The position numbers and the translations under genes are program-made. The notes beneath the pieces were generated by a model. The model worked only from the letters and a program-made list of their open reading frames with translations, ran no database searches and was not told the origin of the DNA. Below, in pieces: positions 61,701 to 64,000 of a DNA stretch of 64,000 nucleotides. The first letter of the stretch is position 1; each line of letters opens with the position of its first letter. The stretch is from Desulfovibrio sp. JC022 (lineage in GTDB: Bacteria > Desulfobacterota > Desulfovibrionia > Desulfovibrionales > Desulfovibrionaceae): the NCBI RefSeq assembly GCF_010470665.1, contig NZ_VOPZ01000003.1:370430-434429 (forward strand), given 5' to 3'.

Positions 61701-62311
61701 ACAAGCGGCAGCCCGGTTTGTTCGGCACATTTCAGGATTCGTTCGTTGAGGTCTTCCTGTTCTTTGAGCCCGTTGGCCTGCATTTCAAGGTAGAAATTAC
61801 CGGGAAAAATGGACTCGTACTGTTTAGCCATTTCCACACCGGCTTCAATTCCCTCATTCATCAGGACGCGGGGAACCTCGCCGGCAAGGCAGGCCGAAAG
61901 GGCGATTACCCCTTCGCTGTATTTATTGAGCAGGTATTTACTGACTCGCGGTTTGTAGTGGAAACCTTCGAGAAATCCCAAGGAACAGAGTCTAATGATA
62001 TTCTTATAGCCCTGTTGATTTTTTGCCAGCAGTACGAGGTGGTAACGACCTCTTTTGTCTTTGCGTTTGTGTGCTTCCTCGTCATCTATGTCGCCGGGAG
62101 CAACGTAAACTTCACAGCCGATGATGGGCTTGATGCCCATATCCATAGCGGTCATGTAAAAGGTGACCGCACCGAACATGGAGCCGTGGTCGGTGATGGC
62201 AACGGCGGGCATGCCGAAGTCCTTGGCCTGCTGGCAGAGATCTTTGATACGGATGGCACCGTCCAGCAGACTGTATTCAGTATGGACGTGCAGATGAACA
62301 AATTCTGACAT
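58784..62311 (-). CDS. dnaE: DNA polymerase III alpha subunit
   Basis: 1175 residues. Replicative polymerase. Order of domains: PHP (HLHVHTEYSLLDG at the start; residues of the metal site HGSMFGAV), palm with catalytic Asp pair in MPDIDVDFCERRR (near residue 400), fingers, tandem helix-hairpin-helix, OB-fold (MAFATIEDMTGSGELIIFPKTYEEV) and a C-terminal tail with a short Pro/Glu insertion (NPPPEEGQEEAPAESK). Start at ATG 62311, where the protein begins MSEFVHLHVHTEYS as usual. No intein. Isolated by repeat copy B from queD. Confidence 0.97.
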   Translation of the reverse strand: MSEFVHLHVHTEYSLLDGAIRIKDLCQQAKDFGMPAVAITDHGSMFGAVTFYMTAMDMGIKPIIGCEVYVAPGDIDDEEAHKRKDKRGRYHLVLLAKNQQGYKNIIRLCSLGFLEGFHYKPRVSKYLLNKYSEGVIALSACLAGEVPRVLMNEGIEAGVEMAKQYESIFPGNFYLEMQANGLKEQEDLNERILKCAEQTGLPLVATNDCHYLTKEDYEAHDLLLCIQTQTTVDAEKRFRMGTDQLYFKPQEEFEEYFAHVPEAIANTQKIAEMCNLEIELGNYYFPEYELSEGMTIDTEFVKLCKEGLQKRIETAPYDIDEKVYWDRLDYELDIIIEMGFPAYFLIVQDFINWAKDNRIPVGPGRGSAAGSIVAWALRITNIDPLPYDLLFERFLNVERISMPDIDVDFCERRRLEVVKYCSDKYGWDRVAQITTYGTMKTKAVIKDVGRAMGMHFSETDPIAKLVPDDPAVIAQGLGVKKAKITVPNAVEAIPELGNMVATDPKIAKLMDIATRLEGMSRHASTHAAGVVISDKPMTDYLPLYKGKKGEIVTQYDMKKVEKVGLIKFDFLGLRTMTVIEDCLDIIRLQGKEAPDLDTLTLDDPATFDIFCKGDTDGVFQVESSGMRKYLRMLRPSCFEDIIAMLALYRPGPLGSGMVDEFIKRKHGEIEVTYLWPTLEPSLKPTYGVIVYQEQVMGAAMTIANYSLGEGDLLRRAMGKKIAEEMAQHRVRFVDGAKENDIPKETANEIFDLMEQFAAYGFNKSHSAAYALISYYTAYLKAHFPVEFMAALMSTEMNNTEKIIMYINACRDMDVTVRQPDINLGVARFSVYEGDIIYGMAGIKNVGEEAIDEIVAERQANGHFKDFVDFVTRVNLRRVTKRVIEYLVRAGAFDSMGLTRSGLIASLDKAVSYGQKKTKEKESGMINMLDMLGGGGEAEKPATVSFEEFNMEEMDDKEMQRLEKEALGFYLTCHPLLSYRHEMSRLGLQTIEDCPKMVHEAQVKLGAIITGHKEIITKKSGKKMAFATIEDMTGSGELIIFPKTYEEVHQYLGQDIPLLIKGKVDNPPPEEGQEEAPAESKVMCDEISPLENAQAGCQEAVPLSVHHTLCTEEGIAELKAILAGYPGSAPVTMQMFLADSICTLRLGHGYNIRPNGDFWKEFNQWRKNGNGKAKMQ

Positions 62312-62513
62312 ATATATTATTCCTGATGGGGAAATAGATTCGAGATAAAGGAAGTTAGTATTTATTTTTAGGCCCAAACGTCAATAGCCGGGAAAAGAAT
62401 CACAAGCCCATTTCAGGGTTTAGTCGCGGAAAATAGTCCGCATTCCCGCACCGTTGACGAAACAGGCCGCCCATGCAAGAAATTTATGAATAATCAGCAT
62501 AGGGGAATCGAGT

Positions 62514-63704
62514 ATGGAATTCTCTGTTACATATATTAATGATAGGCTGCCCCTGATCCTGCTTTTTGCTACCGGGTATATTTTGTACCGGGTTATTGCA
62601 TCAGCTGGATTGCCGGAATATATTGCTGCGCGCGCAGTGCGTTTCAGCCGGGGCCGGGTGGATTACTTGCTGCTTTCCCTGATGGGAGTCTCCGCACTGC
62701 TTTCCATGTTTATTCCCAATGCCGTAACTGTACTGGCTATGATCCCGGTCATCCGCAAGTTGGATGACGAACTGGAATCCATGACCACACCACTGACCCT
62801 ATCTATTATATATGGAGCAAACATCGGCGGCATGGGCTCGCTCATCGGCAGTCCGGCAAATCTTCTGCTCCTTGGTGTACTGGATCTCTTTGAGGTTCCG
62901 GGGCGCAAGGGCATAACTTTTTTTAATTGGTTTGAATGGGCATTGCCGTTGGTGGTGTTGCTGCTTCTGCTGGCTTGGCTGGTGCTGCGCTTTTCTCTTC
63001 CTGCTAAGGATACAAATCCTTTTCAGGCATGCGAGGATAAAACTCTCCTGTCTAAGCAGCGTAAAGGGCTGTATGTTTTTGCCTGTTTTTTGCTGTTCTG
63101 GATTGGGGCATCAATCGCTGTGGAGTTGTTTGCGGCTTCTAGGGAGTATGAGTCGCAGGTAGCTATTTTCTTTTCTCTACTCTTTTGCGGGTATATCTTT
63201 GGGAGTGGCATGCTGCGGTTGCGAGATCTCGTGCAGGGAATTCCCAAGCGCGGAGTCCTGTTTCTGGTGTTACTGGGAGTCCTGATTGTCTTAGTGCGTA
63301 TGTTCGGGGTTGATGAGTATGCCGCCGGGATGTTTACGGCCGTATTGGATTCACTGGGGCAGAGCGGGGAAGGGTACGGTATATATCTGGCAACAGCCCT
63401 GATGGTTATCCTGCTGACTGAGTTCCTGAGTAATACTGTGGTCTCTACTGCCTTCTTTGCGGTCATGGTGCATGTAGGCACGGCTTACGGGATAAGTCCG
63501 CTTCCGCTCATGATATTGGTTTCAGCTGCTTCTACTTGTGCATTCATGACCCCGGTAGCGACACCATGTAACAGTTTAGCTGTAGGGGAGATGCGCGGTA
63601 TGTCCTTAAAGACCATGTTTGCTTTGGGTATGGTGCTAAATGTGTTTGGAGCGTTGATGTTGTCATTCTGGATATGGTGGGTGGTTCCGTTGGTATATGT
63701 GTAG
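62514..63704 (+). CDS. SLC13/DASS-type anion transporter
   Basis: 396 residues, about eleven membrane segments. Pattern of the SLC13/CitT/ArsB (ion transporter) superfamily: two re-entrant hairpin motifs, IYGANIGGMGSLIGSPANLLLLGVL and ASTCAFMTPVATPCNSLAVG, each holding the S-N/P-T substrate and sodium site. It is shorter than typical sulfate or dicarboxylate carriers (450-600), as the N-terminal segments are reduced. Likely imports sulfate or an organic acid with sodium. GGGGA precedes ATG 62514. Confidence 0.85.
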   Translation: MEFSVTYINDRLPLILLFATGYILYRVIASAGLPEYIAARAVRFSRGRVDYLLLSLMGVSALLSMFIPNAVTVLAMIPVIRKLDDELESMTTPLTLSIIYGANIGGMGSLIGSPANLLLLGVLDLFEVPGRKGITFFNWFEWALPLVVLLLLLAWLVLRFSLPAKDTNPFQACEDKTLLSKQRKGLYVFACFLLFWIGASIAVELFAASREYESQVAIFFSLLFCGYIFGSGMLRLRDLVQGIPKRGVLFLVLLGVLIVLVRMFGVDEYAAGMFTAVLDSLGQSGEGYGIYLATALMVILLTEFLSNTVVSTAFFAVMVHVGTAYGISPLPLMILVSAASTCAFMTPVATPCNSLAVGEMRGMSLKTMFALGMVLNVFGALMLSFWIWWVVPLVYV

Positions 63705-63785
63705 CTGGTCGCATCAAAAGAAACGGCTTAGATGAGGGCTTAATCTACAAAATTAAGTAGATATCAACAATAATTCAAAAACCCC

Positions 63786-63814
63786 TTGACCCCGTCCGTT
63801 GTTTTCCATAGAAC
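63786..63814 (+). promoter_or_regulatory. Promoter P1 at right edge
   Basis: -35 TTGACC (63786-63791), 17-nt spacer, -10 TAGAAC (63809-63814). Transcription would start near 63821. Confidence 0.55.
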
Positions 63815-63830
63815 CTCTTTCTCGACGCAG

Positions 63831-63869
63831 CAACGGCTGAAAGCCACGAGCGTGTCGGGGATTTTTTTT
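63831..63869 (+). terminator. Terminator-like structured hairpin between tandem promoters
   Basis: CTCGAC / GTCGGG outer stem (63831-63836 with 63854-63859), an inner GGCT-GAA-AGCC hairpin, and a run of eight Ts (from 63862). It would end a transcript of about 50 nt from P1, or terminate the carrier gene. Confidence 0.7.
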
Positions 63870-63891
63870 CTGACTGACCGGACATTAGCGG

Positions 63892-63920
63892 TTGACATTC
63901 GGATCGGGTTTGCATAGATT
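63892..63920 (+). promoter_or_regulatory. Strong sigma-70 promoter P2 at right edge
   Basis: Consensus -35 TTGACA (63892-63897), 17-nt spacer, -10 TAGATT (63915-63920). It points out of the window, and another TTGAC begins at the last bases (63996-64000). Probably leads into an rRNA/tRNA operon or other highly expressed gene beyond the window. Confidence 0.7.
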
Positions 63921-64000
63921 CCCAATCCGCGCTTAGCGAAAGCAAGGCACTGAGATCATTGAAAAAATATTTTGCGAGAACATGAAAATTAATGATTGAC

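Larger units (their letters stand above)
63705..64000. other. Terminal intergenic region without genes
   Basis: 296 nt after the SLC13 gene to the window end. It holds the tandem promoters P1 and P2 and the terminator-like hairpin between them. No coding frame with a ribosome binding site is visible. Confidence 0.6.

Overview
The window looks like chromosomal sequence from a Gram-negative, motile, anaerobic-type deltaproteobacterium. Protein content and style (a Ros/MucR-like regulator, several Cache/CHASE4/PAS histidine kinases, NtrC-type regulators, a FapA/MotAB operon, FmdB, an SLC13 carrier and a candidate selenoprotein) fit a marine Desulfovibrio/Maridesulfovibrio-like bacterium. This is inference: no 16S gene and no sulfate-reduction gene is present. 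Gene density is high, there is no integrase, transposase, prophage or CRISPR array, and most of the window is ordinary housekeeping chromosome.

Layout. 0-5.5 kb: truncated response regulator (-), alanine dehydrogenase, then a signalling cluster (MASE1 membrane protein, PAS histidine kinase, receiver protein, MotB/OmpA-like protein). 5.5-9.8 kb: Ros/MucR-like regulator, glycogen phosphorylase, AMIN-domain protein. 9.9-11.5 kb: pstB-phoU behind a four-repeat PHO-box-like array. 11.9-17.2 kb: rpsA-sppA, an MBL hydrolase, a receiver/TPR protein and two tiny membrane coiled-coil proteins. 17.3-21 kb: a 1230-residue FecR-RTX surface/secreted protein (-). 21.2-26 kb: Cache-PAS kinase, HtpX, Do-type protease. 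26-28.3 kb: pncC-porin-thpR operon (-). 28.4-35.9 kb: small membrane protein, serS, NtrC-like regulator (-), polar amino-acid ABC transporter with a fused double permease. 35.9-43 kb: deacetylase-glycosyltransferase fusion, LysR regulator divergent from a tandem pair of PACE efflux genes, GT2 glycosyltransferase, YkgJ-type cysteine cluster protein, CPBP protease. 43.4-50.2 kb: heptose adenylyltransferase, tRNA-Met, Nif3, zinc-ribbon coiled-coil protein, RNase P RNA, ispDF, cysS. 50.3-52.5 kb: CHASE4 kinase, candidate selenoprotein, fmdB. 52.6-57.7 kb: operon on - strand (anti-sigma kinase, STAS antagonist, FapA, MotA, MotB, CgeB-like glycosyltransferase). 57.8-62.3 kb: dtd, queD, dnaE. 62.5-64 kb: SLC13-type carrier and, at the right edge, tandem strong promoters separated by a terminator-like hairpin.

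The most notable item is a 50-codon reading frame at 52141-52293, immediately upstream of fmdB. It is interrupted by one in-frame TGA whose downstream sequence stays protein-like and folds into a short SECIS-like hairpin: a probable small single-pass membrane selenoprotein. Other points worth attention are the exact 11-bp PHO-box array before pstB, a family of five modular dispersed intergenic repeats that supply terminators and in one case a ribosome binding site, the PACE gene pair with its LysR regulator, the FecR-RTX protein, the motility/partner-switch operon, and the promoter array at the right end.
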